54,534 nucleotides of DNA from Vavraia culicis subsp. floridensis (Eukaryota; Microsporidia; Pleistophoridae): positions 2,869-57,402 of the forward strand of contig NW_007360643.1 in assembly GCF_000192795.1 (NCBI RefSeq), written 5' to 3'. The translations under genes and the position numbers were made by a program. Positions 37,470 through 48,482 of this stretch are shown here, piece after piece. Every line of letters starts with the position of its first letter. The first letter of the stretch is position 1. The notes beneath the pieces are model-generated. The model did not search any database and was not told where the DNA came from. It saw only the letters and a list, made by a program, of their open reading frames with translations.

Positions 37470-38371
37470 TGGGGTAAGGGTTTGTATTTTTTTATGGCTT
37501 GTTTGTGAAGTGTGATGTGTTTTGATAGTAAAGATTTGCTAATTTATCATATCAACAGATCGAAACGATTGTTAGGTATTAAATTGCGCAAAGTACCGGT
37601 TGATAACGAACTCTCACGTATTCGACCTAACTATTACGTTCAGAGTAGGCACCGTGAACAAAATAAATGGGCCCTTCTGTGCGTGTAGCCCGGACATTTT
37701 GTGGGCTAGAAAAGCACTTCTTCGTTTTTATGACGTGTTGCAGCAATTAACTCAGATCTACCGACGAGATATCGTGTGTGACCGGTGTATTAGTTCGGAA
37801 CAGACTGTTTTATCGTGAACTCGGTTCAAAATAGAAATTATCTTTTATGGTATGTATGTCCAACCATGGATGGTTCGTACCTATCGCACAAAATATTGCT
37901 TGTTGAAGCAGATCGGGTGACACTCACGTTTATTAGATCATTTTTACCGATTAAAAGATTATTTAATTAGCAGTACAATGGTGAGAACAGAATGGTTAAG
38001 TAATTCCTTTGTTCTCTATGACAATTAATATTTGCTTATACTGCTCTTTCGAAACAATCTGCCATTCCTGTTCGTCTTGCCGAGTGAGTGCAAGGTAATT
38101 AGGAAATATATTTGCATTGCTGCGTTTCCTTCATGTCATACAACTCATTGATACTCAGCGGCTGTTATCAGCACTGAGAAAGCCTAGAGCTGCTCCCTAC
38201 ACCGGCTTTTATTCCAGATATGTTTTTGGAGGGAGTTCAACAGGTAATTCAGTGCCGGTTGCAACACCGCTATTGCACAAATTGTATTTGCCGTACAGCA
38301 CGGCGTAACCATCCATGAAATAAAATACGGGCTGTGCGCAGAAGAACAGCAAAAAATTTTTGAGCCCTCTA
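37470..38371. other. Divergent SOD/SPB1 spacer, no gene seen
   Basis: Frames 37600-37818 and 38117-38308 have no likeness to known proteins. Confidence 0.5.
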
Positions 38372-40037
38372 ATGGCCAGCAGAAAAAAAATCGGGAAGAA
38401 AAGACTCGACAAGTATTACCATCTTGCAAAAGAACAGGGGTACAGGGCAAGATCAGCATATAAACTCATACAACTCAACAAAAAATTCAATTTTCTTTCG
38501 ACATGCACGTCTGTTGTCGATCTGTGCTGTGCTCCTGGTGGATGGCTGCAGGTGGCAGTGCAGCACAATATTCCGGATGTTGTAGGTGTAGATTTATATC
38601 CCATCAAAAAGATTAACAACGTCAAAGCAATCGTGGGAGACATTACGTCACCAGGCACCGTGAAAGAAATACTCAGTATGGTTGGCGAGGCTGACTGTGT
38701 ACTGCACGACGGCGCACCAAATGTTGGTGTCTGCTGGGAAAAGGACGCATTTGAACAGAATGAGCTCGTTTTGCATGCTATAAAGATTAGCACAAAAATT
38801 CTTAAGAAGGATGGGGTGTTCCTCACAAAGGTGTTCCGATCGAAGGATTACTTCAGCATTTTGTGGGTGCTCAACCAGCTCTTTGAGAGCGTTGTTTCCA
38901 CCAAGCCGATTTCCTCAAGGGAGGTGAGCGCTGAGATATTCGTGTTCTGCAGGGGGTACAAGAAGCCCTCAAAGATTGATGACAAGTTTTTTGACGCCAA
39001 CCATGTGTTCAAGGAGAAAGAGATAAGCGAGAATTATTACAAGGTGATAAAGTTCAGCGAATTTTTCATGTCGGAGGAACCAAAGACCGTTCTCGAAACA
39101 TACACCAAGATGCTTATCGATGTGAAGGGAGAGCTGTTTGACAGGATTTTTGACCAGAATTTCAAGCTCATGCTGGACGATCTGAGACAGATTAGCAAGC
39201 ATGATGTGAAGAAGATTCTACAAAAAAAGAGAAAAGCTCATCAAATTCATAGAAAATGGCGAGTACGTCGAGGGCTTGGATGTGCCAGTGAAGGAGACCG
39301 TTGTTCACCTGGATGAGCCACCCGAGGAGAACAAGCTGGACCGGATCAAGAGGGAGATGAAAAAGAAACAGCGAGAAGAGAAGAAGAGGGAGATGCACAA
39401 CAAAATTAAATGCGCAAAATCGAAGGTGTTTGAGAGATTGGCAAGCATAGACAATTTCTTTGAGGATCGGCTTTTCCAGAGCAACTTGGATAAAGGCGAC
39501 GGCGAGGATAAAACTGTGAACAACAAGATGATCGTTAAAAACGCATCTGGTACGAATAGAACAGACGAGATCAGCAGTGATGAGGCGAGTTTTGAGTTGA
39601 ATTCCGATGACAAACGTTTAATTGTAGAAATGAAGAACGATAGAGAAGCGTTTGAGCTACGCACGGTAAACAGGTACGCGCTGAACAGCACTTCTGATCT
39701 GCCCAAATTTTATACGGACGAACAAAAGAATTCCAACCGGCTTAAGAGTGTGATTGACGATAAAAACTACAAGAAGGTGACTAAAAAGCAACAAGAAGTT
39801 ATGAACAGGCGGGTTAGACGGGCAATGAAGTTCAAGAAAGAGATAATGGAGGAGATTAGTGATGAGAATGATAGGCCGCAACGGTTATTTAAGAGTTGTT
39901 TGAAAAAGAGTAGGAACAAGCCGAAGGTGGTTGTCTGCAATAAGGGAAGACCGGCACGTACGATGAAGGGACGGGTGAAATACGTGGATAGAAGAATGAA
40001 AAAAGATCTGAGGAAGAACAAAAAGATGAGGAACTGA
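38372..40037 (+). CDS. SPB1: SPB1: FtsJ-type rRNA methyltransferase, frameshifted
   Basis: Nucleolar 2'-O-methyltransferase of 60S assembly. The first frame (from the ATG at 38372, CCC at 38365-38367) carries the RrmJ/FtsJ domain: R-S-A-Y-K-L, SAM motif D-L-C-C-A-P-G-G-W-L, H-D-G-A-P-N, and the K31-D113-K153-E188 catalytic tetrad. After I-L-Q-K-K the frame drifts to a stop at 39316. The +1 frame continues at once as E-K-L-I-K-F-I-E-N-G-E, then a Lys/Glu-rich middle and the Spb1 C-terminal domain (R-R-A-M-K-F-K-K, V-D-R-R-M-K-K-D-L-R) to 40037. The switch falls on a run of seven A at 39222-39228; six A would restore one protein of about 554 residues. A sequencing or assembly slip, +1 frameshifting or polymerase slippage are all possible. 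Confidence 0.92.
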
Positions 40038-41190
40038 ATTCTATAACTACGTTTTGGATTGAAGGAATGACTCAGATAAATAAATTATTTTACACGATAA
40101 GCACCGTATACATTCCATTCACAACACGCCTTTCCGTTCGGTACGTTATATAAGACGCAATACTTTCTTTAACGAATATTTTGTTGAACACATCCACTTC
40201 ATATTTCTGTTCATGGCGTGATTACGTCTACTTTGATGCTTGAAGAGCAAAAGCTATACTGCTGGTACAAAACGAATGAATGCTTGGTATTGACAATCAT
40301 GCACAGCGTTTCAATGAGATGTTTTATTCAAATATTAACACGAATCGAGAACAATTCAACATCATCTAATAATACGTACGCTCTGGCATGCCATATTAAA
40401 AGACCTTGCGCTGCACCATTACCAAGATAACACGAAAGGCACAAAATGAAAATGTTCAACAGGTGCAACTGATAAAACAGCCTAAAACACACGTGAAATA
40501 CAAGATAAATGATCATTTACGGCACATACCACGCTGATAGAGAGAGCGTACAGAACATACATAACACGCAATGGGCAGGTTACCTCAAATGCTCCAATTG
40601 TTTTTATCACTTGCAAGTTTATGGTATTTTTGATTTTCTGTTGAACTTTTCTGCCATCATAAGATGTTTTTTGGTACTTTAATCTTTATAACGAGTGGGC
40701 ACTGAATCAGTTCCAGTTTTCTTATGTTCTATCCTCGGCATTTACTTCTTAGAGAATTGATCCGATATTAACGGTGGACCCACTGCCTTCATGAATAAAG
40801 ACCGGTGGCACGGTCAATCCCAGCAGACCGAAAAATGTGCTTGTGCGAATGATGTGATACCACGAGATAAACGACCTACTTTAAAAAAGCAAACATACAT
40901 TTCCTACAGACAAGATCGTTCGCAAACACAACAATTTACTGTAATTCCACAAACCATGTTTGCGTCAATGAGCGTAATGACGCAGATTCACACGCGAACA
41001 ATAACTGGTCTTTCTTACAACAGTATCAAAGACAAGTCTCAACGAGTGTTTAAATAGTACTTGTGCAAGCGAATGCACACATTTCTAACCATTTCACGGG
41101 CGTGCAGTGCTCCAATGCTGGTATGGCCCAACGTGATTGGTAATCAGCAATCTAATAAAAAACAAAACGACCCCCTGTACGACTGGTACC
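40038..41190. other. Spacer, no supported gene
   Basis: A plus-strand frame (ATG 40791, 88 codons, to 41057) has CCC at 40779-40781, 9 bases before the ATG. Its Gln/Thr/Lys-rich sequence is unlike known proteins, so a gene is possible but unsupported. Confidence 0.4.
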
Positions 41191-41487
41191 ATGTCTGAAA
41201 TCGTTACATTAATTTCATCTGACAACAAAAAATTTGAAGTCCCAGAGTACATCGCAAATGAAAGCAAAACACTGCGCATTTTCTTTGACAGGAGCAGACC
41301 GTTCGTTGAGGCGATAGAACGCAAAGTGTTGCTGCCCATAAAGTCTAAACTGCTGATGAGAGCTATTGAATACCTGGAGTATAAGCACCAATACAAAGAC
41401 AAAAAAATATACGAGATACCGGAATTTCCTATCCATGACGATGAGGCACTCGATCTTCTGGACGTGTCCGTTTATCTAAAGATATGA
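41191..41487 (+). CDS. ELC1: Elongin C (Skp1-like BTB fold)
   Basis: Adaptor of elongin-BC/Cul-type ubiquitin ligases and, in yeast, of Ela1-Elc1 complexes acting on stalled Pol II. 98 residues, the family length. The sequence follows elongin C: V-T-L-I-S-S-D-N-K-K-F (strand pair), S-K-T-L-R-I-F-F near 27-34, V-L-L-P-I-K-S-K-L-L-M-R-A-I-E-Y-L (45-60), the Y-K-H-Q-Y segment, then F-P-I-H-D-D-E-A-L-D-L-L near the end. The start M-S-E-I-V at 41191 is the family start; CCCCC lies at 41171-41175, 15 bases upstream, the widest spacing in the window. Skp1 is excluded by length and missing C-terminal helices. Confidence 0.9.
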   Translation: MSEIVTLISSDNKKFEVPEYIANESKTLRIFFDRSRPFVEAIERKVLLPIKSKLLMRAIEYLEYKHQYKDKKIYEIPEFPIHDDEALDLLDVSVYLKI

Positions 41488-42192
41488 GAGTTGGTCTATC
41501 ACCAGCTTGATCGCATGCAGAGTGTCATAGAACATATTAATTCACGTGTTGTGTGAAAGCGAGCAAGGTAGTTGTTCTGTTAAACCCGTTTTTTCTTCGA
41601 TCGTTTTCGGCTCGTTGGATGGACTGTTCCACGCGCAACTTTTTTTTTGAATTGTTCATCACGATGGCATTCCGTAAAGTGTTTGATGTTCGATGTGTTC
41701 TGAAAGGACCTTCACAATGTTAATTGAATTACAGTCATTTCTCGAACATGGTATTTGCAAGAGATACCGATTTTTATTTGAAGACCAAACAGCAACGTAG
41801 CGAATGTTGTACCGTAAATAAACTGTTTGCAGCATTTAATTCAGTCAAAATAGCCTTTTAACGATGTAAATGCCACATAAGTTTGCAGCGATGCTGTTTG
41901 GCCGCCTCTCGAGTGGTTAGTACTTGCGAGCCACGTAAACACATTTAACAATTCAAATTTTACGTTGTTGTCGTGGACTAAACCTGACATGCGATGGTAA
42001 TTTTAACAATACTAAATCCTTTTATTCACCAATACTCCACTTTCTCATTCACCGATCAAAACAGCATCCATCAAGACCAAAAACCTGCAGCTTGATACAA
42101 CCCATGGCTCATGCCTTGACTTTCATACGTGCGTACCTCAAACCATTTTCCCTACCAAACAGGTCTTTAATTCGAGGCATGTCACAAACTTG
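41488..42192. other. Convergent spacer, no supported gene
   Basis: A 48-codon frame beginning with CCC-ATG near 42103 runs antisense into the ataxin-2 gene's 3' end; probably chance. Nothing else seen. Confidence 0.5.
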
Positions 42193-43146
42193 TCATCGTT
42201 TACGGCCGAATAGATTCTTCGCCGGCTTGTCGTCGTTAATTATCTTGTAGCTGTCACCGCTTCCCCATTTACCAGCAGCTGTTAATGAGCCTGTAAATTT
42301 GCTTGTGATGCTCTCAATGTACTCTCTAATAGTTTTGAACGTGCTGCTCACGTTCTTTTTGTACGAAACACCCTTCAGTGAGATGGGCCCCTTCGTATCT
42401 TCTTTCTCCTTGGATGCCTTGTTGTCCGAAACATCCTCACACGACTTGTTCTCGTGAGCTTCATTACCGTTCGTCAGATTCGTTTTGTCTGTTTCGTGAC
42501 ATGCCGTCTTATCCTGTAACACGTCCTGTTCGGTGTTTTCCTCGGTTGAGGTACTCGTCTTCTTGCCGCTCTCTTTCTCAATCTTTTTCTCGCCCACATG
42601 TGATATATTCTTCTTCTCTCCGTCGCTTGACACTCTCTCTGTTTCTTTCTCTCCCTTTTTACTGCTCTTTCCGTTCTTTTTTCCCTTTTTCTTGTGAAGA
42701 ACGGCCGAGTACCTGTCCTCCTCATTCTCACAACTAATAAGACCTCTCTCCTCCATTCTATGTCTATCGCTACACTTTGCTGTCAAAATGTCATGTTCTA
42801 TCTTCTTCGCCTTCGCCACGTTCTTCAGATAGAATTCCGAGTTCTTGTCCAGAACAGTGGTGTAGTCCGATTCATTAAATTCTGGCTTGATACCGAAGAG
42901 CCGCTCGTTGGCCTCGAACTGGTTCCAGTCCTTTACGCCCTCCGGCATCCTTATGATATGCTGCTCATCATTGTTTAATATTTTGCTGATATCTTTCTCC
43001 TTGATGAATATCCTGTATGTAATTTCCCCATCATCCATGAAATGCGCGTCTGTGAGCTCAATCAGCTTATTTTCGTACGATTCCAGTTTTCCGGTGACTG
43101 TTTTTTTGTTTTTCAGTTCCAACGTGATGATCGAGGAATCAGACAT
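42193..43146 (-). CDS. PBP1: Ataxin-2/Pbp1 homologue (LSm + LsmAD)
   Basis: RNA-binding regulator associated with poly(A)-binding protein, mRNA fate and stress granules. 317 residues. An LSm-type domain occupies 1-60 (I-I-T-L-E-L-K-N-K-K-T-V-T-G-K-L and I-F-I-K-E-K-D-I). The LsmAD domain spans about 73-145 with N-E-R-L-F-G-I-K-P-E-F, Y-T-T-V-L-D-K, I-E-H-D-I-L and, diagnostically, R-G-L ... N-E-E-D-R-Y-S-A-V. The next 110 residues are Lys/Glu/Ser/Thr low complexity, and a short conserved-looking tail (A-G-K-W-G-S-G) closes the protein. The PAM2 motif is not evident. The gene is under half the size of yeast Pbp1 (722). CCC 8 bases before the ATG (43155-43157). Confidence 0.9.
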   Translation of the reverse strand: MSDSSIITLELKNKKTVTGKLESYENKLIELTDAHFMDDGEITYRIFIKEKDISKILNNDEQHIIRMPEGVKDWNQFEANERLFGIKPEFNESDYTTVLDKNSEFYLKNVAKAKKIEHDILTAKCSDRHRMEERGLISCENEEDRYSAVLHKKKGKKNGKSSKKGEKETERVSSDGEKKNISHVGEKKIEKESGKKTSTSTEENTEQDVLQDKTACHETDKTNLTNGNEAHENKSCEDVSDNKASKEKEDTKGPISLKGVSYKKNVSSTFKTIREYIESITSKFTGSLTAAGKWGSGDSYKIINDDKPAKNLFGRKR

Positions 43147-44874
43147 GTAAAAAAGGGTGTCGCTAATTTTTTATGTAATTTTCGCTTTGATGTTTTTTTA
43201 TTTGATTGGTCAGTCGAGACGCTGTGAATGCGTAATTGTAAAGAAAAATGATCGATTGAATTTCAATCAATGTTTTGCAACAGAAAAACAGCGAATTGAC
43301 CGCGCTGTCAATTTTTGGCAAAAAAATTTTGGTTTAATAATTAGGGCAAATTTACGAATTAGTGATAGCAAATTCGGAGATAGGACCAAACACAGAAAGG
43401 GGCGGGTGTAAATATGGTACGTTGTTCTCCGTGCTGTTATTCTCCTACAGTTTATCAACACAACGATTGGGCACTACGCGTTTCTTTACGGGCCAATACT
43501 ATGGCAATCTGCCAACATGCCGCAGCATTACGAGGCCGACATTGTAATGATCACACACCTTAAATGAAGAGGCTCAATGATTGCTGTGATAAATCATGCG
43601 GACGAGTTTCAACAATAAAACAAAACTGTTTTCAGAGGGCGTGCGTCCTTGGAACGACAGCACCTTTCATGGAGCACTTCAACCCTTGCCAAACCAATGA
43701 TTGCGGGCTGCAAATGAAAAACAAACAAGAAGCACCGGTAACACGGTTCTATTCCATTTGTACAGCGCAATTATTAATTTGAAACAATTTCTTTCCAAAA
43801 ACGGCTAATCATCCTGAAAAAGAGGCAAAATGAAAACATGCGATATACAATTCGTGTGTAAGTGCTATTTTTGAATGTTTAAGGCATTAAAACATGTTAC
43901 ATCTGCTAATACACATCACATACTTTTATTTGACATGCTGATGTCGCAGCAAACAGCGCTCACTCGTTGACAAATCAGCAGTTTTACATGTGCAGCAATG
44001 CCAAATGCACAATTTATCTGCTACAGACAGCCAGCACCTCATTTTTAGTTCATAATTCGTTAAATTACAAAATTCATGTTTTACAATACAAAAAAACGAA
44101 TTTGTACACGTAATGTAATTAGAAATGATGAAAAATATTGCATATGACGTATAAGAATGGTGCGACAATCAAAAAGAATGGTAACAGGGAAATCATTACG
44201 CCCTTTGTGGAAACGGAGTTTCTCAGTTTGTACACGTTTTACTTACCTTTTCTTGCCTTGTGCTGTTTTTTGCCACAAAGTATTTGCACCATTTTTTAAT
44301 CACCATCAATGGCACACACCAAATTTTTGGTGTCTATAAAAACACAAAGTTTCTTCTCAAGCCATGAACAGGATGCAAACATAGGCGATCTACCGATTGA
44401 CTGCTCAATATGAACTGCCCGTTTCAGACAAGGAATTGAACGAAACCGCAGAAACGCCTTAGCGAAAAATGCACACCCGAATTGTTAGATGCTGCACGGT
44501 AAAGCTAATGCCTTACGGATACGGCTAAATGACCGTGAACAATATTTGTGATTCGTTGGTAGGGCACTCAAAATACGAAAAACTTTCTATCTCGGCTTCA
44601 CAAGCACGTTTAATATCAAAAGTCTCAGAACTCAACGGCATGCACATCCATGGTAGAATCGCACCACTTACACAAAAAACCTATGTTTTTAAATGTACTT
44701 ACCGCGCGTTGACAGTACCTGCTGTTGAACAACCGCTAGATTCTCTTCTACATCATAAACGGCAACCACCACACCAACACTCATCTAAAGATGCATTTCC
44801 GGTTCACCATGCTCAACCAGTTGTGCAGTACAAGCAATGAACCGTTTATCACCGTCAAATCCGTAATTTATTTA
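43147..44874. other. Long spacer, no supported gene
   Basis: 1.7 kb. The plus-strand frame 44529-44840 (103 codons, ATG start) has no C-run and no recognised family. The rest is AT-rich with short frames only. Confidence 0.45.
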
Positions 44875-45186
44875 CTATCTCTCATTTTTCCACTCTTCCT
44901 TCGCCTGACCTATCAGGCTGTCAAGATCCTCCTCAAGACCCTTTAAATTCTCCTTGATCAGAGTAAGAACAGGTGTGTCCTTCTCCGCGCTCACTTTCAG
45001 GTCCACCTCCTCATTGAGTGGATGGCTCACCTTGTATGCGCTGAAAGTGCAGCGCGGATCACTCAGAATCTTCTCAGCAATCATATTTCCCAGCGTATGA
45101 GACTCTCCGTTGATGTGCAGCTCGATCGTGTTGGGCGTGTCTTTGCTGTATTTGATGCTCAAATATTTCTGGTTCTCTTCTTGCAT
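44875..45186 (-). CDS. RPB11: RNA polymerase subunit RPB11 (or AC19)
   Basis: Alpha-like assembly subunit pairing with Rpb3 (or AC40). 103 residues. The dimerisation signature is clear: I-N-G-E-S-H-T-L-G-N-M-I (about 25-36) and D-P-R-C-T-F-S-A-Y-K-V-S-H-P-L (about 43-57), then a strand V-D-L-K-V and a C-terminal helix. D-P-R-x-x-F-x-A-Y-K-V-x-H-P-L fits Rpb11 better than AC19 (usually F-C-G-Y-x-I-P-H-P). The N-terminus is shortened as in archaeal RpoL, so AC19 of Pol I/III is not excluded. The ATG touches CCCC (45187-45190). Confidence 0.88.
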   Translation of the reverse strand: MQEENQKYLSIKYSKDTPNTIELHINGESHTLGNMIAEKILSDPRCTFSAYKVSHPLNEEVDLKVSAEKDTPVLTLIKENLKGLEEDLDSLIGQAKEEWKNER

Positions 45187-45897
45187 GGGGTGCAGACGTG
45201 CGGGATGAATAAAAATTGAGTGGCATGCTTGTCAAGGAAACGATGGCATCGAATGAATCGGTATGATCAAAAGAATGTTTCAGTTTACAAAATTATGTAC
45301 GTGCGTAGAAGCCGTAATATCTGGCTTAATGTGTTAGAAACGTTCTTCTAGTCATAAATAGAAGGAGCTACTTTTTCAATCCCTGCATTCTCTGGCACCA
45401 TGAGTCAAACTCGTTAGAATGATTGCTATTTTGCACCACGTGCTGTAAAGCAAAGGTAAAATTAGTGTTGCTGTGGTGTGAGAGGTACATGAACGTACTT
45501 TGTTGAAAATACACTTATTGCCCATCATTCCAGCGATTGGTGGCATTGCTGCTCGTATCTGACGGTACTGAGCAACCGCTCCGTTTGATAGTTTGGTTCG
45601 TCACATCTTTCGTGCCATCGGCAGTAAACAGCCATTATTTGCACAAAGCATTGCTCATCGCTAATCTCATTTTATGATGCGCTCGCATCGCAATGGCAGA
45701 TAATGCATATCATGATCTGCTCACGTATCACCACTCCGTCTACAGAAAAGAAGCTGTGCGGCCTCCAAAAATTTTCAAGACATGTTGAGAGGAATTGCCC
45801 AGCATACCTAGAATTCGGCAAAGGGGTGAAACACCGTAAACCAAGAAACGACAGAAAGATAAAAATAAAACAAAGCGTTCCCATATCATCAATTTAA
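45187..45897. other. Spacer, no gene seen
   Basis: Only short unsupported frames (45672-45897). Confidence 0.55.
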
Positions 45898-46512
45898 CTA
45901 ACGATACCTCTTAAGACTAACGGTATTACGATTTCTCCATGCAGCCCTTCTCGATCCACCAGCGGTCTGTGCAAAACGATACCCTTTGCCCAGTCCTCTT
46001 GACCGCCTTGTTGCCGATGTCAGGCCTCTGCACTCTCTGTGCTTCATCTCGGCCTTGCACAGCCAGTTGTACTTCCCATCGTTTCTAATCGTCTTATTCA
46101 TAGGATCAACCGCAACCGCCTCAAAAATCTTGTACTGCCTGTCCTCACACACCCAATATGATCCCAGTATTCTCAGATTGCCAAGTTTACGGCCCAGCCT
46201 TATCTCGCCCAAACCCTGCAAGTTCTTCGTCGGCTTCCTGTGGTAAATCCCAGATTTAGACGGCTTTCCGTCCGTCTTACCATCATTAGCTTTCCTTGGC
46301 CTTCCTCCACGCTTTATACGCACACGGAAAACGTATATACCGGACTTTCTCTTGTATCCGATCATCCTCGCCTTGTCGGGGTATGTGGGGCGCTCTGCAC
46401 GATGCACGGCAGGACGCTGTCTATACTCCCACATTCTTATTCTCGACAGGTACCTGCACACATCGCTCTGTTTATTCCGTCTGAATGCTTGGAGATAATC
46501 CTTCGCTCCCAT
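45898..46512 (-). CDS. RPL15: 60S ribosomal protein eL15
   Basis: Large-subunit protein near the tRNA exit side. 204 residues, the exact family length. M-G-A-K-D-Y-L-Q start, W-E-Y-R-Q-R-P-A-V-H-R (about 27-37), P-D-K-A-R-M-I-G-Y-K, V-R-I-K-R-G-G-R-P-R, L-R-I-L-G-S-Y-W-V and the terminal G-K-G-Y-R-F ... W-R-R/N-R-N-T are all present. The ATG at 46512 is 4 bases from CCCC (46517-46520); an in-frame extension of 12 codons lacks an ATG. No intron is visible, unlike ribosomal protein genes in some other microsporidia. Confidence 0.98.
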   Translation of the reverse strand: MGAKDYLQAFRRNKQSDVCRYLSRIRMWEYRQRPAVHRAERPTYPDKARMIGYKRKSGIYVFRVRIKRGGRPRKANDGKTDGKPSKSGIYHRKPTKNLQGLGEIRLGRKLGNLRILGSYWVCEDRQYKIFEAVAVDPMNKTIRNDGKYNWLCKAEMKHRECRGLTSATRRSRGLGKGYRFAQTAGGSRRAAWRNRNTVSLKRYR

Positions 46513-47753
46513 TTCAGGGGATGAAAAACTAAAATTTTTTAAATCCACCCAGCGGCTGTTCTATGGGATACAAACGATACGTGTAGGTATATTCAGCTGT
46601 TGTAGCACAAACGAAAACGTGTTGGGGAGAAACACACGATATAGCCTTCAGAGTGTTTCAATTTTCGGCTCGAAATTTTGGTGTAGCAGTGCTTGTTCAC
46701 GCCCATCTTTCCAAAGTATAGGCGTAATGGCACAGGATTTAAAGGAAATGAAGAGGTGGCTGTAAAGGCATCAGAACAGCTATCGATGACCGAACTGTGC
46801 CGGTAGAATTAACAAAGTGTTTGAAAATGATGCACGCACATTTCACCAATTTATTCTGTAACAACGATAAAATACGGTGCACAAGAAAATCCTCACCAAA
46901 CGGTATTAAAACGTTGTGTAGAACTAATCAAGGTAATTACGAAGGAACCGAAATGGCCCATTTAAATTTATTGTTCATGATAATACGTTTATGTTGGCAT
47001 TTCTTTGGCAAAAAATGTGTTGACTGGCACACACCTCGTATAAAACAATGAACCATATGCCAAATCAAGTATAACCGATTGCCAAAGCGTTAGCACGTGG
47101 CTTGTTGCGGTTTATCTTGCTTGGCGTGTGTTCACGCAAATCACTTTTGTGCATGGCAACTTTCCGCACAAGTATAAATTGTGCAATCTTGCACCCAAGG
47201 AAATAATACGGTGCGACTTGGAGCATTAAGACGTATTTAATCGGTGCAAATCATGTATTTTGAATTGTCAGGTAAAATGCAGTTATTTCATCATATTTAA
47301 CGGTAATTTATAATGAATGCCAACATTAAATCGAAGTATGAACAAACATGGGATGGTAAATACGTGGTTACGTATAAATATCCGCTGTTATATCCGCTCA
47401 TGACATGGACAAGATGTTCATCCTGATTCACTGCCGTGCTAAGCTTTTCATGGCTCGCCAACCACCAAGGTGGTACTTAGGGCAGAATAACACGTGAAAC
47501 CCCTGAAATTGTTCATTAGAGTCGTACTCGGCAGTTCTTCAACACAATACCCTGGACGAACAGCAATGAACGCAGGAAATAGGCGGGCAGTAATAGAATG
47601 GGGAATAAGCATCTACGTTGCACCGATGTGCACCAATAATTGAACTATTACACGTAAATTTTACCTACACACGCCATACGGGTGCACTTTTTACAGGGTA
47701 ACGATCGGCATGCCGTAGTACGTTCAAATACATCAGTGCTTGCTAACCATGTA
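46513..47753. other. Spacer, no supported gene
   Basis: 1.2 kb. The frame 46797-47051 has no family likeness. No repeats or RNA genes seen. Confidence 0.5.
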
Positions 47754-48482
47754 TTACTTCTCAATCTCATCTCTGCAAATCGGACAGGTATTCTGCATCC
47801 TCATCCACTTTATACAGCACCTCTTGTGAAAGAAGTGGCTGCAGCTCAGTTCAACACCACATTCCTCCTTTCTGTACGTGCTCAGACAGATCATACACTT
47901 TCCTCGGTCTTTTGCCCCGGATATCTGCAGTGCCTTTATGTACTTGCTGCTCACAGGGCTGGTTGCCACCTTTGCCGAAACAAATATCTCATCGATTATG
48001 TCATCCAGCTCGTGATCAAGCGCGTAGTTATTGATGTCATCTGCGGTGCGGAACCCGTTCCTGTCGTAGAAACGCTCGACAGGTCCACCACCGCTCGTGT
48101 TCTGGTCAGACCAGTAATGGTCGGTACCATAGCGGTATACAACATCTTCCGTGCTGTCTCTCTCTGCTCCGTATCTCCTCCACGCGTGCCGCTCGCCATT
48201 CCTGGCACGCCCGCCCCTGCTCGACCTGATATTGAGCAAATCGCGGGTTAGCCGTCGTATCCTATCGCTAATATCGCTTATAAGCCAATCCAACTCGTTC
48301 ACGTCAACCTGGCCTATTGCTATGCTCCTGAGTATCTCGCTTATCCCGAAATGAACACTCCTGTAATACTCGACAGAATCGTATATTTCGATAAATTCAC
48401 TGTCACAAAACGCGCACAGGTCATTGTGTGGCACGGTGCGGCTGCCGCATGCGTGACAGTAGTAAATCGTGTGGTGCGGCAT
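47754..48482 (-). CDS. RNF126/RNF115-like RING-H2 E3 ubiquitin ligase
   Basis: 242 residues. The N-terminal zinc ribbon is C9-H-A-C12 ... C23-A-F-C26 followed by S-E-F-I-E, the BCA2-type finger of RNF126/RNF115, which in animals binds ubiquitin and Bag6 clients in cytosolic quality control. The middle (about 75-180) is Arg/Asp/Gly-rich with a helical stretch. The C-terminal RING-H2 reads C-M-I-C ... L-x-C-S-H-F-F-H-K-R-C ... C-P-I-C-R with canonical spacing for two zinc ions. Lacks TM segments. CCC lies 5 bases before the ATG at 48482. Upstream is a duplicated 70-bp block. A quality-control role is inferred from domain architecture. Confidence 0.88.
   Translation of the reverse strand: MPHHTIYYCHACGSRTVPHNDLCAFCDSEFIEIYDSVEYYRSVHFGISEILRSIAIGQVDVNELDWLISDISDRIRRLTRDLLNIRSSRGGRARNGERHAWRRYGAERDSTEDVVYRYGTDHYWSDQNTSGGGPVERFYDRNGFRTADDINNYALDHELDDIIDEIFVSAKVATSPVSSKYIKALQISGAKDRGKCMICLSTYRKEECGVELSCSHFFHKRCCIKWMRMQNTCPICRDEIEK

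Noticed and set aside
42100..42246. 48-codon frame after CCC-ATG near 42103
   Set aside because: Overlaps the ataxin-2 gene antisense and has no family likeness; probably chance.
44529..44840. 103-codon plus-strand frame
   Set aside because: ATG start, but no C-run, no domain and mixed composition.
47682..48251. 189-codon plus-strand frame opposite the RING gene
   Set aside because: Antisense to the RING-H2 and its neighbours. The zinc ligands on the minus strand decide it.
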